Positions 11,122 to 23,449 of a stretch of DNA of 64,000 nucleotides are shown one piece after another (within the stretch, counting starts at the first letter, position 1; each line of letters begins with the position of its first letter). The position numbers were made by a program, and so were the translations under genes. The DNA is from Phycomyces nitens. Its lineage: Eukaryota; Mucoromycota; Mucoromycetes; Mucorales; Phycomycetaceae. The stretch lies in assembly GCA_022702545.1 (NCBI GenBank), contig JAHRBC010000001.1:9858001-9922000 (forward strand), read 5' to 3'. The notes under the pieces were generated by a model. That model made no database searches, was not told the origin of the DNA, and saw nothing but the letters and a program-made list of their open reading frames with translations.

Positions 11122-12108
11122 ATGCCTGAATCCAACGAATCATCCATGGAACAAATGAGGGCCGAAATGATGGCCATGCGCCATGAACTTGAAGAGCTTT
11201 GTGCTCGAACTGCCCACCAAGAACCCAACCCTGAACCCGAACATTACCATGAGCCAAGTACACCTGAGCCCAGAATCGCCGACCCTGAATTCTTCTATGG
11301 TGACCATCGTCGGTCCAATGACTTTCTTATGCAACTCCAGATCCTGTTTACATGTCAACCTTCCCGATATGCCAGTGATGGCACCAAGGTTGCCTATGCC
11401 GCTTCTCGTCTCCATGGTATTGCTTTCTCCTGGGTATCCCCATACCTTAGCCAGAACAACGCCAAATTCCTGAATAACTACTCTGCCTTCTGCCACGAAT
11501 TCAGAATTGCCTTTGGTGATCCTGACATGTCCCGAGATGCCCAAAGAAAACTCTTGACAATGAAACAGGGCCATCAATCTATAGCCATTATGGCTGGTGA
11601 ATTTTGTCGCTTGGCTGCCCATGTTTCCTGGAATGAATCGGCTCTTTGCTCGGCCTTCTACCAGGCCTTAAATGAGGACATTAAGGACGAAGTTTCCCAG
11701 TTTGAAACACCTGAAAAACTTAACCGTCCGATCGAAATCTGCACACATATTGACAATCGCTTCCAAGTACGCCGTTTGGAACGCTCCCGTACTTCCCGGC
11801 CCCACCCGACCAACTTCCAGTACAACCACAACCAGCATATACCTCTGTCTGCTCCTGCCCCTCGTCCCAAAATGCCAAACCCCGCCTACTACTCTGGTCC
11901 CACCCCAATGGAACTCGACGCCACTCGGGCAATGCCAAAGGGGCCTTTGTCCCCAGAAGAAAAGGATTGTCAACGTGTCCAAGGTCTGTGCTTGTACTGT
12001 GGTCTCCATGGCCACATGGCCCATAACTGTCCTGCCAAATCTGGTGCTCCCATGGCTGTTCACGCTGTCATTAACCAGGGAAAAGACCAAGTCCAGACTT
12101 ACCAGTAA
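11122..12108 (+). CDS. Gag of LTR retrotransposon gypsy2
   Basis: ATG at 11122 begins MPESNESSMEQMRAEMM; the upstream in-frame ATG at 10999 lies in the LTR and is not used here. The 328-aa protein has a coiled-coil start, a retrotransposon gag capsid region (FYGDHRRSNDFLMQLQ, AFSWVSPYL) and a zinc knuckle CLYCGLHGHMAHNC (CX2CX4HX4C) near the C-terminus. The frame is intact. The pol frame that follows is in the -1 register relative to gag. Confidence 0.85.
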   Translation: MPESNESSMEQMRAEMMAMRHELEELCARTAHQEPNPEPEHYHEPSTPEPRIADPEFFYGDHRRSNDFLMQLQILFTCQPSRYASDGTKVAYAASRLHGIAFSWVSPYLSQNNAKFLNNYSAFCHEFRIAFGDPDMSRDAQRKLLTMKQGHQSIAIMAGEFCRLAAHVSWNESALCSAFYQALNEDIKDEVSQFETPEKLNRPIEICTHIDNRFQVRRLERSRTSRPHPTNFQYNHNQHIPLSAPAPRPKMPNPAYYSGPTPMELDATRAMPKGPLSPEEKDCQRVQGLCLYCGLHGHMAHNCPAKSGAPMAVHAVINQGKDQVQTYQ

Positions 12109-12155
12109 GGGGTAATACCCTGGATGATCAACCACTACCACCGGATCCCTTACCT

Positions 12156-12485
12156 TTGACCCAATCCAAAGAACACCTTGTCTTGCCCGTATCCATAAAA
12201 CTTGATGATAGAATAATTCACACCAAAGCTCTAATTGACTCTGGTGCCCATAGTAGCTTTATTGGCGCTGATTTGGTAAATATGTATAATATCCCAACCA
12301 AGAATAAAAACCTTCCTTTGCCAATCTATGTAGTTGATGGTCGAGAATTGGTGGGTGGAGCTATTACTAAGGAAACCGCTAAACTTAACTTTTCTGTTAG
12401 TGGTTATCCCGAACTTGCAAGCTTTCATGTACTCCCCTTCTTGACCTATCCTGTTATCCTTGGAACCAGTTGGTGTGCTAGCCAC
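12156..12485 (+). CDS. Retropepsin of gypsy2, cut by transposon T2
   Basis: The frame has the active-site ALIDSGAHSSFI and a later VILGTSW, typical of Ty3/gypsy proteases. The coding sequence ends exactly where T2 begins (CACTGG at 12486), so reverse transcriptase and integrase are not present here. The continuation of gypsy2 is not found elsewhere in the window. Confidence 0.85.
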
Positions 12486-13029
12486 CACTGGAAAAATGGG
12501 CTTCATTACCAGTGTGGAAAGATAAGTAAACAATAGTGTAATTACCTGAATTATGATAGACTCTACATATAATTCCGCTTGAGAACAACCTGGTCTTAGC
12601 TGCTAGCAGTATGTCGTGATAATTGCTAGCATAATTATTGAAAGAGGTGCTGCAGCTGAGGTCCAGTAGCACTTTCGGCGGGTATATCTAATTAGGTTAT
12701 GGGGGGATTAAGCATTTAAATGTGCAGTTCCGTTTTGAAAGAATCTATTTTGAGAGAATAACACTGTAGTATTTTATATCTTTACTACACTTTTTTCATC
12801 CTCATAGTGTAGTATTTAATCTTCTTTATTCTTTTTGACCAATAATATATCACCCATTATTTGATTTCCTATTTATAATTGATTGGTAATGTTTTACGTT
12901 TTTATTTTTATTAGAAAGAATAGAATGTTTCTGGGTTTAGGGTATAATATTACACCTATTCCTATGGCCTAGCCGTTTCTACCCGGTTGCCTGCTGCTAT
13001 TTGGATGGAATATTTTTCTACATAAAAAA

Positions 13030-13910
13030 TACCTGCAAAAATATGAATATCCAGTGATTTTTTGGGCTGCGGGAGTGTTCTGTAAAAGATAAAAGAAGAG
13101 TTAATGATATGGGGTACAAAGAGAAAATTTTTGTGTGTCAAAAGATACTTACATTGCAAGAGATGGGCAAGAGTGCGCAAAGGGGACTTGAATTGTAAGG
13201 CTGGATGGGCTGTGTGGCGGGTTTTACTATAAAAAAGAGAATAAAAATTAATATGGGTGAACAGAGTGATGATATATTTAATTTACATACCAGGAGCCAA
13301 ATGGGTTATCAAAGTAGGGGGCATGGTGTGCAAAGGAAGCCCAAGTGAGTCTATAAAACACATAATAATTATTAATAAATAGTCTGAATAATATTTTAGA
13401 TAAGTAAAAAGAGATTTATAAAGAATATTACCTTTATGATTACAATCGCAAATGATGGAGGAGGCCGATGGCGTGAATAGAAAGGGCAGTCTACAATGGA
13501 ATAGAGTCAGAGAGGGAACAAGTATGATTGAAAGAAAAAATTTACCTGGTGCCGATGGCATCCTTACATAAGTTGTTTGGCCAATCTAAGAGAGAAAGTG
13601 AAAATAATTGTTATCATGATGATGGTACCAGTGAATGCGGCCAGTGAGTATTTGTCTAGATGGCCATTGTGGAAAGGATGAGTTGGAATGGGAGCGCACA
13701 TCTATGAAAAGAGATTAATTTGTGTGTATAAAGAGGTATAAAAAATGTCTTACCAGAGAAAGGCGCCGATATCAAAAAAGCAAACAAAAGGAAAAATAAA
13801 GGGAACCAAAGAAAAAGGAGAGAGTCTGAAATTTTTTTCACCTTTGAAGCATGCTGCGGAAAGCATGATGGATTGAGCCCAAAAACAATATCAAGGCCGA
13901 TTTGCATCTC
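13030..13910 (-). other. Micro-exon block of T2 (third transcription unit)
   Basis: Reverse complement of the T5 block at 33403-34280, with the same series of short pieces bordered by GT-AG signals. One difference is informative: a TAA in the T5 copy (around 34116, CAGCCTTAA) is TAC here, so the joined frame of this copy is open where T5 is closed. Coding status is unresolved. Confidence 0.5.
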
Positions 13911-13997
13911 AGTGCTTCAAGACAATAGAGGAACATCTTTATAGTCATTCAAAATGCCTATATATAACGGCCTTTTTGATATTCAACCTCTCTTACC

Positions 13998-14000
<3 letters not shown>

Positions 14001-14051
<51 letters not shown>
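14001..14051. repeat. (CA)n microsatellite
   Basis: About 25 CA units upstream of gene A2. T5 has a shorter TG tract at the equivalent place (33288-33308), so the array has expanded or contracted since the two copies separated. Confidence 0.95.
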
Positions 14052-14052
<1 letters not shown>

Positions 14053-14162
14053 ACTTACTCACTCACCCAAACAGTTTTTGTACGTATATTATATTTATTT
14101 TTATTTCAATTGAACAAAAACTAATAATTATAATCAAAATATACTTTATCATATTCTAGAAA

Positions 14163-15328
14163 ATGGTTAACCAAAGAAGAACAATTGCTCCTCGTCCCAC
14201 TCCTGCTGGTCCTACTTCTGCTCCTGCTCCTGACATGGAACAGATTATGGCAAAGCTTTCTGAGATGGAAGGCAAAATGACAAACGTCAAAGTGCAAGTG
14301 GGGTCTGTAAAGGCTCAACTCAACGTTGTTGTGGCTGGTAATGCTTCAGCCATTAGAGCAATTGGTGCATTGGGTAGTGCCCATAACACTGCTCTTGCCA
14401 ACTCTCCTGCCATTCCTGTTGCACCTGTTGCTCTTCTACCAGTTGTGCCAACCAAGCAGACAAACAACGATGTCTATGTAAGTAGCAAATTATATAGTAT
14501 GTTATCAATTCATTATCTCATATACTGTGTCAGACAGCGATTTGCAAATATATGTGGAAGCCAAAGTTTTTGTCGAGAATAACTGCAGAGATCTTGGCAA
14601 ACAATAACAAGCCAAGATGGAATACAGACGTTCCTTTCAACCAAAGTCCAAACAAGGAGTTAGTTGTTAGTATTCTCAACTACTTGGAGCCCAAGTTTGA
14701 GAGCAAGGGAATGAGGAGAAGTGACTTGCACAAGAATCTTCACACCAACTTCAGGAGCCAAAGTTCCAAAGACAAGAAGTCTTCTTCGGCAAAAGCTGCC
14801 ATGAACACTCGTTCAAGAAGGGCAAACCATGCAGGCGAGGTAAGATATACTTTAAATAACTAATAAATATTTAATATCAAAGAAGCAGTATTAACTGAGA
14901 ATTTTAGAGCCATTCTCGGCGCTTGAATGCCTACCTTGACAATGAGGACGCAATCAATGAGATGATGGGCAAAGATTGTGCCAACATGATCATAAGGGAG
15001 GCAATGTCCGAGGGTGAATCTGATGTAGAGACATCTGAAAGTGGCACCAAACGTGTCATCCGTACTGTTCACCCAGGATGGAGAAGTGATGAGGTAAATA
15101 ATAATAAGGCAATAACTGGGTTACGTGTCTGAATTGTTATATAAAATATTAATACTTGTATTTCAGTTTAATAGACTCATCACTATTGTTGACTCTCATG
15201 TCCTTGATGGAATGGGTTTGCATTCCCATCAATTCTTGCCTCGGGTTTTTAAGAGTGTGTCAAACTCAGCGGCCCCAAATGACATGGTTTCCCGCCTCCC
15301 ACAGTGGGCTTTTAGAAACGATGTATAA
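14163..15328 (+). CDS. Gene A2, companion protein of transposon T2 (four exons)
   Basis: Exons 14163-14477, 14534-14839, 14908-15093 and 15167-15328 join to 322 codons with no stop. The N-terminus MVNQRRTIAPRPTP is Pro/Ala-rich, followed by a coiled-coil-like region (MAKLSEMEGKMTNVKVQ). Exon 2 (306 bp) has the core NNNKPRWNTDVPF, PNKELV and RRSDLHKN, then a Lys/Ser-rich basic patch. Exon 3 has EAMSEGESDVETSE and HPGWRSDEV. Nearly identical to A5. It converges on B2, with the two stops about 130 bp apart. Function is inferred only: an accessory DNA-binding protein. Confidence 0.8.
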
Positions 15329-15456
15329 ATAAAGTTGTTGTTTATATTTTCTCACCCACTTCCCCAAGAACGTAATACCGTCAATATATATAAAGTATAT
15401 TTTTGGTGCCTTAATTTTGGTTATCTTTAAAAGAAGAAGATATTTTTTATTTTATA

Positions 15457-16841
15457 TTAGGCACAGATTTTTTTTGGAAGAGGGATGACAAGCATCATTC
15501 TCTTATTAGTTCGAGTGATGTGCTCTCCAATGGCAACTTCCAACAAAATCCTGTGTACTGGCAAGATGCTGTTATGATCAGGCATGGAATATTCATTTTT
15601 GCAAACCTCAACACCTTCATCCTCACGCGATCTGTTAGAGGTTGTTGCAAACCATCTAACAAATGCAAATACATGTTGATTTTCATGAACCATGCGAGTC
15701 CAGTGGTTGGTACTAGTTGATGGCAGCGTGAACTTATGAATAAAGAGATATTGGATCTGGCCGGTATATGCGTTTACTGTCTGATCATTACTACCAACAT
15801 ATCACGCCTGTATATAGGATCCATGGTTGCCTAATCCATTTGCTCCACGGTAGACTTGGCCAAGTAGATCAATCGACTTCAACTTCGTTATTTGATCGTC
15901 TACAAATGAGAACCGAGAAGAAGCTTCCTGATAGCTGGTGAGTTCGGCGATGCCATATTGCTCTCTGTAGTAACTCAACAAATGAGGATATTCTACATCC
16001 CCCATTGACGTTGTCTTTCCAAGTTGCAGAGGAAAGGCCGAGGAAGGAAGAGGTTCATTGTCATTAACAGAGATCTCTGGATTCAAGGAAGAGTCCAAGA
16101 AGTGCTGCAAGTTGAATCGGCGTTGGGTGTCTGGTACAGTGGCAGGTGAAAGGGTGGGTGAGGAGACGAGCTTGGCAAAGACAGAAGAGAATGGGATTTT
16201 ACTGGAGTATCCAAGGACTGCTTGCACATAATCAGCCTTGTACGATTCTTCAACAAAATTCCTCATATACGTTGCCTCAAAACTATCCTTTCTGTTAGTG
16301 CTCACGTTCTTTAGCAAACCATTGTATCACTCGAACCCAAAGAGCCAATAGCCATACACTGGTCCAAAATCACGAATGGTCTCGCGAAGATGGAGGTGCA
16401 GATGCATATTGCAGGTGAGGACACTAGGAGGGTAAAGACGCTCGCACTTTTGACAGAATTTCTCTAGGTAGTCATGGGCATCGTCAAGTTCTTCAAATGA
16501 TAGGGATGGCTTTACAAGGAGACGGCAGGCATTGACAAAGTCCATCCAGTTTCTGAACTTGTCATTGTTGAGAACATCTTTCAGCAAGATGGGAGAGTAC
16601 GCCAGCACCCAGGACTTCCATTCGTCAGCTTTCATAAATGAAAACCCTTTTCCAATTTTCGCTGTCAATGAACTGTACGAGGCTGGGAGAGTCATTTTCT
16701 TGGTGATTTGCTGCATGTCGTTCAGTTGTCCACTATTGATATCACCACCAGCAATCCACTTTTCCATCATTCTCTTTGCCGTGCCCAGAAAGAGATTGTG
16801 CATGGGATCAATGATCGTTCCACGTACTAGATCAAAGTATC
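15457..16841 (-). pseudogene. Gene B2, C-terminal part of T2 transposase with stops
   Basis: The minus frame starts inside the conserved GYFDLVRGTIIDPMHNLF block at the T3 junction and continues through LRETIRDFGPVYGYWLFGFE. A TGA at about 16325-16327 replaces Arg in FGFE-R-Y-NGLL (CGA to TGA) and a second TGA at 15805-15807 interrupts the SYIQA-VGSND region. It ends VIPLPKKICA like B5. Compared with B5 it is highly similar, so the stops are recent. The catalytic domain lacks its N-terminal half. Confidence 0.85.
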
Positions 16842-16844
16842 CAA

Positions 16845-18247
16845 CACTGGGAAAATGGTGGGCTATTCTACTGTGCACAGTTAACTGAGAACGTGGAGAA
16901 AGCTGAAGCAAATTTGCAACTCAACACGTTTTTTTGTGATCACCTTGAAAATATTGTTTTATTGTATTTAATTGGCTTGGATATAAATAACAGGAGATAA
17001 TATTTTTATACTCTTATAAAACTGTAGCAAATAAAGCATATGTAACACTTGTTTCCTTTTTGTTTAAACTTCAATACACAAATACCATGTCTTCTACTTC
17101 CGATGTCTACAATGAGAAGTGCTTTTGCCCTAGATGCAGTACAAGCAAGAATGGTTACAGTCTTGTCCAGAAACTGACTGCTCAACGTCATGCAAAGAGA
17201 GCAAGATTAGAGCGTCTTGAAAATTGCGAAAGGGGCAAGTTACTTTTGTAAACACTCTATGAATTGTATCATAATATATTTTACTAGAAATCTCCTCTCA
17301 ACGCAATATGATAGATGTTGATTTTGAACATAAGGATTATTTATTGGCATAGCAATAGAAACTAAATAACTACTATATTCTATATCTGGCTACCTTGTTC
17401 CATAAAGTCGGGTCCTCAGATGTACTTGGTGATCAGGAGAACTCGCCGTTTTTGGAAGCCGATCCTTTTGCTGATCATGGCGAAATTGGTACTGACAATG
17501 AGGCTAATGCCGATGCTGATGCTGATGCCGATGAGAATGAGATGGACGGTGGTGATGATGACGACGAGGGCGATTTGGAAGAGATCGAAGTTGAGGAGTT
17601 GGATGGTGAAGGTCAGTGTTAAATAGAGAAAAAGCCTAAAAAATTGGGTGTTAATATTTTCCATTTTAAAATAGATCCTTTTGCCTCCCCCCAAATGCCT
17701 GAAAACCCAGTGCACAGGTTCATCGCCATTTCTGTTGTCCTGTTTGCATCCCGTTATGTGGTTGACAAGGGCGCCGTTGTCTTGATCGAGTTTGTCAACA
17801 AGCTCTTGACAATCTATGATCAAGATTTCCAACTTCTCACAAGCCTGCTTGGTCTGCAGCGCATGACAGGATTTTCAGCCATGTCCCAAGGAATAAGGAA
17901 ATCTGTTGTGTGCCAGGATTGTCACAAGGTGTACAAGGAAGCTGGGTCTGTTCCCCTTCGGTGCGATTTCCAGAAGCCAGGAGCACGTTCCTCTTGCGAT
18001 TCCCAGTTGATGAAGGTGTCATCATCAGGTGCTTTGGTAGCCAGACGCCAATACAACTACCATTCTGTCAAGCAGGCGTTGAGAGTGTTTTTCCTCCGCC
18101 CAGATTTCGAAGCAAGAATCTGCCATTGGAACAAGGAGCTGAAGGTCGAAGACACGATGTGCGATGTGTACAACGGCGCCATGTGGAAGGAGCTCAAGGA
18201 CTCAAATGGTGTTTCTTTCATCCAAGACCCACGTTCTCTCATGCTGA
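16845..18247. mobile_element. Transposon T3, left part only
   Basis: Starts CACTGGGAAAATGGTGGGC at 16845, preceded by CAA. It contains the 5' part of its own transposase gene B3 on the plus strand and is cut at 18247 by the left end of T4. The rest of T3 is not seen in the window. Confidence 0.85.
17087..18247 (+). pseudogene. Gene B3, N-terminal half of T3 transposase
   Basis: Exons are 17087-17234, 17288-17329, 17408-17611 and 17675-18247. Exon 1 (148 bp) encodes a CFCPRC...QRHAKRARLE finger; exon 3 is strongly acidic with an Asp-Ala run; exon 4 begins the catalytic part (MPENPVHRFIAISVVLFASRYV). The exon 1 donor is GCAAGT rather than GT, and the exon 2 donor is ATAAGG where relatives have GTAAGG, so splicing is likely impaired. 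Exon 4 is truncated by T4 just before the conserved NIDWFQPFDG motif, so no catalytic core remains. Confidence 0.8.
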
Positions 18248-18491
18248 CACTGGAAAAACGGCCCTGAATACACTGGTGGTATAGTAGCCCTGAACTGGTG
18301 TGAAAGCTAGTCTATTTTTCAACTCCACAGTTTTCCTTTTTTTTTATTTCGAAAATATAATTTTACTACATCCTATTGGTTCGGATACAATGAGCATTAG
18401 AATATTACTTTTTATTATTATAAAAGTATAGCAAATAAAATACATGTAACACTCGTTTCCTTTTAATAATAATATTACAAACACAAACATC

Positions 18492-21400
18492 ATGTCTTCT
18501 TCCAACAGTATTTACAACACCAAGTGCTATTGCACTGTATGCGGTGATAATGAAGAAGGATTCACCTATGTGACAAGAAGAACTGTCCAACATCATAACA
18601 AAAGAGCCAGAGTAGATGCAGTATTCACATCTTCAAGGGGTATTTTATTTAAAACAACAGAGTATACTTGTATATTAATATTATATTATAAATAAAGACT
18701 CTCAAAGAGAAATTGTTGTAAATGAGTATTGATCACTGCTGAATCTGAGAGTAAGACTGAAGGATAAAATAATATCCTCAGCTATTCCAGTCAAACGGAT
18801 CTGCCTTTATGAGATTATCCAATACACAGATCATCATACACATAATTGATTATTATTTATTATTATTATCGTTATCACCATAATATGGGATATACAGATA
18901 TACACATATTTATCTAATGGCATCATCATATTCCATCTACATATTTCGTTTATTATATGAATACTTGATTGAGAGACTACAACTACAATGAATTAATAAT
19001 TCTAAAACATTACCCAAGTATCTGGGTCGGAATATTAAAATATTACCAATAGCATAAATGCTCTTCTTTACCAAAACTCTCTGGCTGATCTGACTGGAGA
19101 AGTATCATATCAATAGGTCTCTCTGGATCTTTCCAGAAAGACAATACTCCTGGAAGATGACTCATCGTGATAAATATTACCAAAGCATATACTGAATTAT
19201 AAATCAGAAAACATATAAATATCAGTAGTTAGTTCTGTGTAGAAACATAACCTTTTTCTTTGGAATAAACACCCTACACAAGTTCTCACGAATTCTTTCG
19301 TATCTTTCCAAGTTTATTTCTACCCACAACAGAAATGATGGAAGTTGATTCTGAGTGTAAGAAATATATTTATTTAAATGTCAATGGTGTCTAACACACT
19401 ATTATATTCTATATTTGTAGCTGTCATGACTTACCAACCTGGTCCCGTAGAAGAGGGCGGCCAAACAAATGTTCCTGTTTTGGAAATTGAGTCCATGCCT
19501 GCCAACGATGTCTCCATTGAGAATCGCGATGATGACAATGAGATCTCGGTTGAGAATGACGATGGCGCCAGTGATGATGAAGATGTTGTTGAGCTTGAGC
19601 TTGAGGAGTTGGATGCCGAAGGTTTGTACATAATCATTGAATAAAAGAAAAAGCCTGAAAAATTGAGTATTAATATTTTCTCTTTTTTTACAATAGCCCC
19701 TTTTGAAGCCCCTGGTATGCCTGAGAACCCAGTTCACAAGTTTATCGCCATCTTCACGGTCCTTTTTACATCCCGCTACGTGGTCAACAAGGGTTCCATT
19801 GTCTTGATCGAGTTCATCAATGAGCTCTTGAAGATTTACGAGCAGGATTTCCAGCTTCCAACAAGTCTTCTTGGGCTCCAAAGAATGACTGGATTTTCCG
19901 AGATATCCAAGGGAATCCACAGATTTGTAGCATGCCAAGATTGCCATCAAATCTACGATGAATGCATGACAGTTCCTCCCACCTGTGTGTTCCAGAAGCT
20001 TGGATCCAACTCTGTCTGCGGGTGTAAGTTGGTGAAGGAGTCGTCTGTTGGTGCCTTGGCCCCAAAAAGGGTGTTTGTCTATCAATCCGTCAAGCATGCT
20101 ATGAAGACACTCTTTCTTCGCCCTGGCTTTGAGGCCAGAATCAGACACTGGAACTCAGATCTCAAGATTCCACAGACAATGTGCGATGTCTACGACGGCG
20201 CCATGTAGAAGGACGTCAAGGACATCAACGGTGCCCAGTTTACAGCAGATCCGCGCTCCCTCATGTTGGCTCTCAACATCGACTGGTTCCAACCTTTCGA
20301 TGGTGTGGTGTACTCTTGTGGTGCCATTTATTTGGTCATCAATAATCTACCTCGGGAGGAGCGATTCAAGCCAGAAAACACCATCCTCGTTGGTCTTATG
20401 CCTGGACCAAAAGAGCCAAAGTCAGAGGAGATCAACCACTACCTGGAGCCGTTGGTAGATGAGTTGAATGAGCTCTATGTTGGAATGAATATTCCAACAT
20501 TTGAGAGGCCAACTGGTGCCAGTGTCCATGCTGCACTAATGATGGTGGCGTGTGACATCCCAGCAGCAAGAAAGACCAGTGGATTCACCGCCCACAACAG
20601 CACATGCGCATGCTACAAATGCAATCATCAGTTCTCTCGTCTGGAAGGCACGACCAGTGTAGATTTCTGCGGTTTCGAGTTTGCTGAGTGGAGGCTTGCG
20701 AGTGGTGCTGAAAACCGGGTGCATGCTGAGGTGTGGAAAAGTGCAAGTACATCCTCAGAAAGACATCAGCTGGAGGTCAAAAATAGTGTTCAATGGTTGC
20801 AGCTGCATCGTCTTGGATACTTTGATCTAGTACGTGGAACGATCATCGATCCCATGCACAATCTCTTTCTGGGCACGGCAAAAAGAATGGTGGAAAAGTG
20901 GACTGCCAGTGGTCTGATCGTAGACAGGGATCTTTGCGAGATGCAGAAGATAGCCGAGACCATGGTACTGCCTGTTGGCTACAGCATGCTGAAGACGAAG
21001 ATTGGCAAGGGGTTCCCCAGGATGAAAGCTGACGAATGGAAGTCGTGGGTATTGGTGTACTCTCTGGTTTTGCTGAAGTACGTTCTTCCACCAGCAAACT
21101 TTGCCAACTGGATCGATTTCGTGGATGCATGTCGTATTCTGGTCAAGCCAACAATAACGTATGATGATGTCGAGTCAGCTCACCTCCATCTCCAGCAATT
21201 CTGTCAATCGTGCGAAACGCTTTACCCTGCTACAATCCTCACCTGCAATATGCACCTGCACCTCCATCTTCGTGACACCGTTCGTGATTTTGGACCCGTG
21301 TACGGTTATTGGCTCTTTGGGTTTGAGAGATTCAATGGCTTGTTAAAGAATATTAACACGAACAGAAGAGATGGGTTTGAGATGACCTATATGCAAAACT

Positions 21401-22200
21401 TCCTGGAAGATGCATACAAGAGTGACTATGTCAATGCCGTTTTTCCCAATTTGAGCCAAGTCCTCTTTTCTCCTGTTCTCCAGAAACTCACGTCCACCAC
21501 ACCCACCATCCTCTCCTCTCCCTTTACAACCTACTGCACATTTGACTTGCAAGACTTTCTTCGACTCTCCAACGATGCAACAATTCTTGTCAAAGGCAAT
21601 GAACCGCTCCCTCCATCTGCATTTCCTCTCTTGACCAGTAAGCCTTCCTCAATAAGTGATGTCCACTATCCTTTTTTGTTGGAGTATTACAAGAAGCAGT
21701 ATGACATTCCAGACCTAGTGGACTATCGTCACGCCTCCCTCTCGCCGTTTTTCGTTGATAATCAGATTGGCAAACTGAAATCAATTGATATTCTAGGCCA
21801 AACATACGTTGGCAAGAATAGTTCTGTCAGTCGTGGGTCTTTTGTCCAGGCACTGTTCCTTGGCAGATACGGCGACCATGCAAATGTGTATACTGGCCAA
21901 ATCCAGTATATGTTTACTCATTCCTTCATGCCACCAACCAACCAGACAATCTGCTCAAGTCATGGAATCCAGCACACCGAGCATGTTTTTGCATTTGTCC
22001 GATGGCTTCCTCTGTCTTCAGATAGATCACGAGAAGATGATGGTGTGGACATTTGCCTGCCTGAATTTTCAGATGATGACTATCAGTGCATCCTGCCTGT
22101 TCATCGCATCTTGCTTGAGGTGGCCACTGCCAAATATACAAAGAACAATGAGACGACAACACTAGTCATTCCTCTGCCAAAAAGCAATATGCTTAAATAA
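18492..22200 (+). pseudogene. Gene B4, T4 transposase with a nonsense codon and an LTR in exon 2
   Basis: Exons: 18492-18639; exon 2 originally 36 bp, now split into 18698-18713 and 19337-19356 by a solo LTR; 19421-19621; 19697-22200. The frame is otherwise open to the TAA at 22200. A TAG at 20206-20208 replaces Trp of the conserved YDGAMW-K block (TGG to TAG). Landmarks present: CYCTVC finger, NIDWFQPFDGV, GLMPGPKEPKS, ACDIPAARKTSGF, IDPMHNLFLGTAKRMVEKW, HLHLHLRDTVRDFGPVYGYW. Before the insertion and stop it would have been about 960 aa. Gene A4 converges on it from the right. Confidence 0.85.
18714..19331 (+). mobile_element. Solo LTR with 5-bp target duplication GAAAT
   Basis: The 618-bp insert begins TGTTGTAAATGAG and ends CTACCCACAACA, giving TGTTG/CAACA inverted tips. 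GAAAT flanks both sides (18709-18713 and 19332-19336). An AACATATAAATAT TATA-like box near 19206 and AATAAA near 19264 place the promoter and poly(A) signal in plus orientation. No internal retrotransposon sequence is present, so it arose by LTR-LTR recombination. It splits exon 2 of B4. Confidence 0.9.
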
Positions 22201-22319
22201 ATAAATAAAAACATCTTTCCTCCAAGGCAAACAATTTTACCTTCTAAGTATGTTATTAAGACAAACTGTAACAATCAGCTTAAGAAGAGATTTTTTTAAT
22301 TTTTTAATTGTTTAATTTT

Positions 22320-23449
22320 TTATTCGTCATCTCTGACGGTCCACTGTGGTGGTGGGGGGAGCATGCTGTCAGGGACTGGTTTGGTCACGACACTGTGGAA
22401 GTGTCTTTCCATCAGCTGTCGAGAATTGTTGCCCAAGTCGACACGGGCATACAAGTCAACCATTTCGAGGAAATGGTTGAACTAAAAGGACAATTAGTTT
22501 CTATTTATTATATTTCAAAAACAATAAACTTGGCTGGAAAACAATTTACCTCGTTGCTTTGCCAACTTGGGCGCTTGACGTGAACGATGCGCACACCTGG
22601 AGTCCCAGGTGTCTCATCACCAGACTCGCCATCAGACATTGCTCCTTTCTGAATGAGATTGGAGCAATCCCTACCCATTGCAGCATCAATGGCAGCCTTG
22701 TTCTTGGCATAGGTAAGGCCACGGCGTTTGAGGTGCTATAGATCAATTGGTATTAATATTACTCTTAAAACTAAGCTCTGATTAGAATATAAAACACAAC
22801 TTACATCACTCTCACGAGAAGAGTGCCGTGTCTTTGCCTTTGCGGCATCCCTCTTGCTAGAAGTCTGGGACTCCAGGTGACACTGACTGCGGAAGTGGTT
22901 GTGAACCTTTTCACGGATGTCACTGTTTCGCAACCTGGGGTCCCGAGACCTTTGCACCAGGAAGGCCATTAGGTTGTCCACCAACTCTTTATTTGGACTG
23001 TCGTTGAAGAAGACCTTGGTGTTCCACCTGGGCTTCCTGTTGTTGGCCTCAATTTTGGCCTGGTCATTCGACCTGAACCTTGGCGTCCACATGTAGCCAT
23101 GAATAAGTCTCTATTTTATAGCATTAAATTAGTGAATTATTATTACTCTGTTACTTACAATCACTTCCGTGAGGTCCTTTGGTTTTGGCTCAGGAAGAAC
23201 ATTGCCAGTAGTGCTGACAACTGGGGCCACAGCAACAGGAACCACTGGCCCAGCATTTGAAGGCTGACCAGTGTTGGTGTTGCCTCCAACATTGGTACCA
23301 CTTTGGCCGTTCATGGTGGTATATGCTTGTTTGAGAAAGCCTACGTCGTTGCTTATTGTCAAGACAGTTTGCTTCATAGCAATTATCTCCTCCATCATCC
23401 AAGGATTCTCTGCATTGGGCTGAGGAGTGAGTGCGCATCTGTTTGCCAT
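22320..23449 (-). CDS. Gene A4, companion protein of transposon T4 (four exons)
   Basis: Minus-strand exons 23449-23159, 23110-22805, 22735-22550 and 22481-22320 join to 314 codons with no stop. Exon 2 is again 306 bp (YMWTPRF, NNRKPRWNTKVFF, PNKELVDNLMAFL) and exon 3 is 186 bp with GAMSDGESGDETP and RPSWQSNE. Exon 1 has a helical EEIIAMKQTVLTISND segment and a Pro-rich tail. The protein ends with a Pro-run and QWTVRDDE. Its stop lies about 120 bp from the B4 stop (convergent). No recognised domain; accessory role inferred. Confidence 0.8.

Larger units (their letters stand above)
12486..16841. mobile_element. Transposon T2 (CACTGG family), right part lost
   Basis: T2 begins with CACTGGAAAAATGGGC at 12486 inside the gypsy2 protease and carries a micro-exon arm, gene A2 (+) and most of gene B2 (-). 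It is a close, inverted copy of T5: 12486-16841 corresponds to 34827 down to about 30488. The B2 frame is broken at 16841 by the left end of T3, preceded by CAA at 16842-16844, the expected T3 target duplication. The right end of T2 was not found. Confidence 0.9.

Noticed and set aside
12541..12960. Possible small gene near the T2 left tip
   Set aside because: The matching region of T5 shows no conserved frame; it is subterminal DNA.
18699..19332. Large intron of B4 with an acceptor at 19332
   Set aside because: The segment is a solo LTR with GAAAT duplications; the CAG is the LTR end plus one base. Kept only as a possible secondary splice site.
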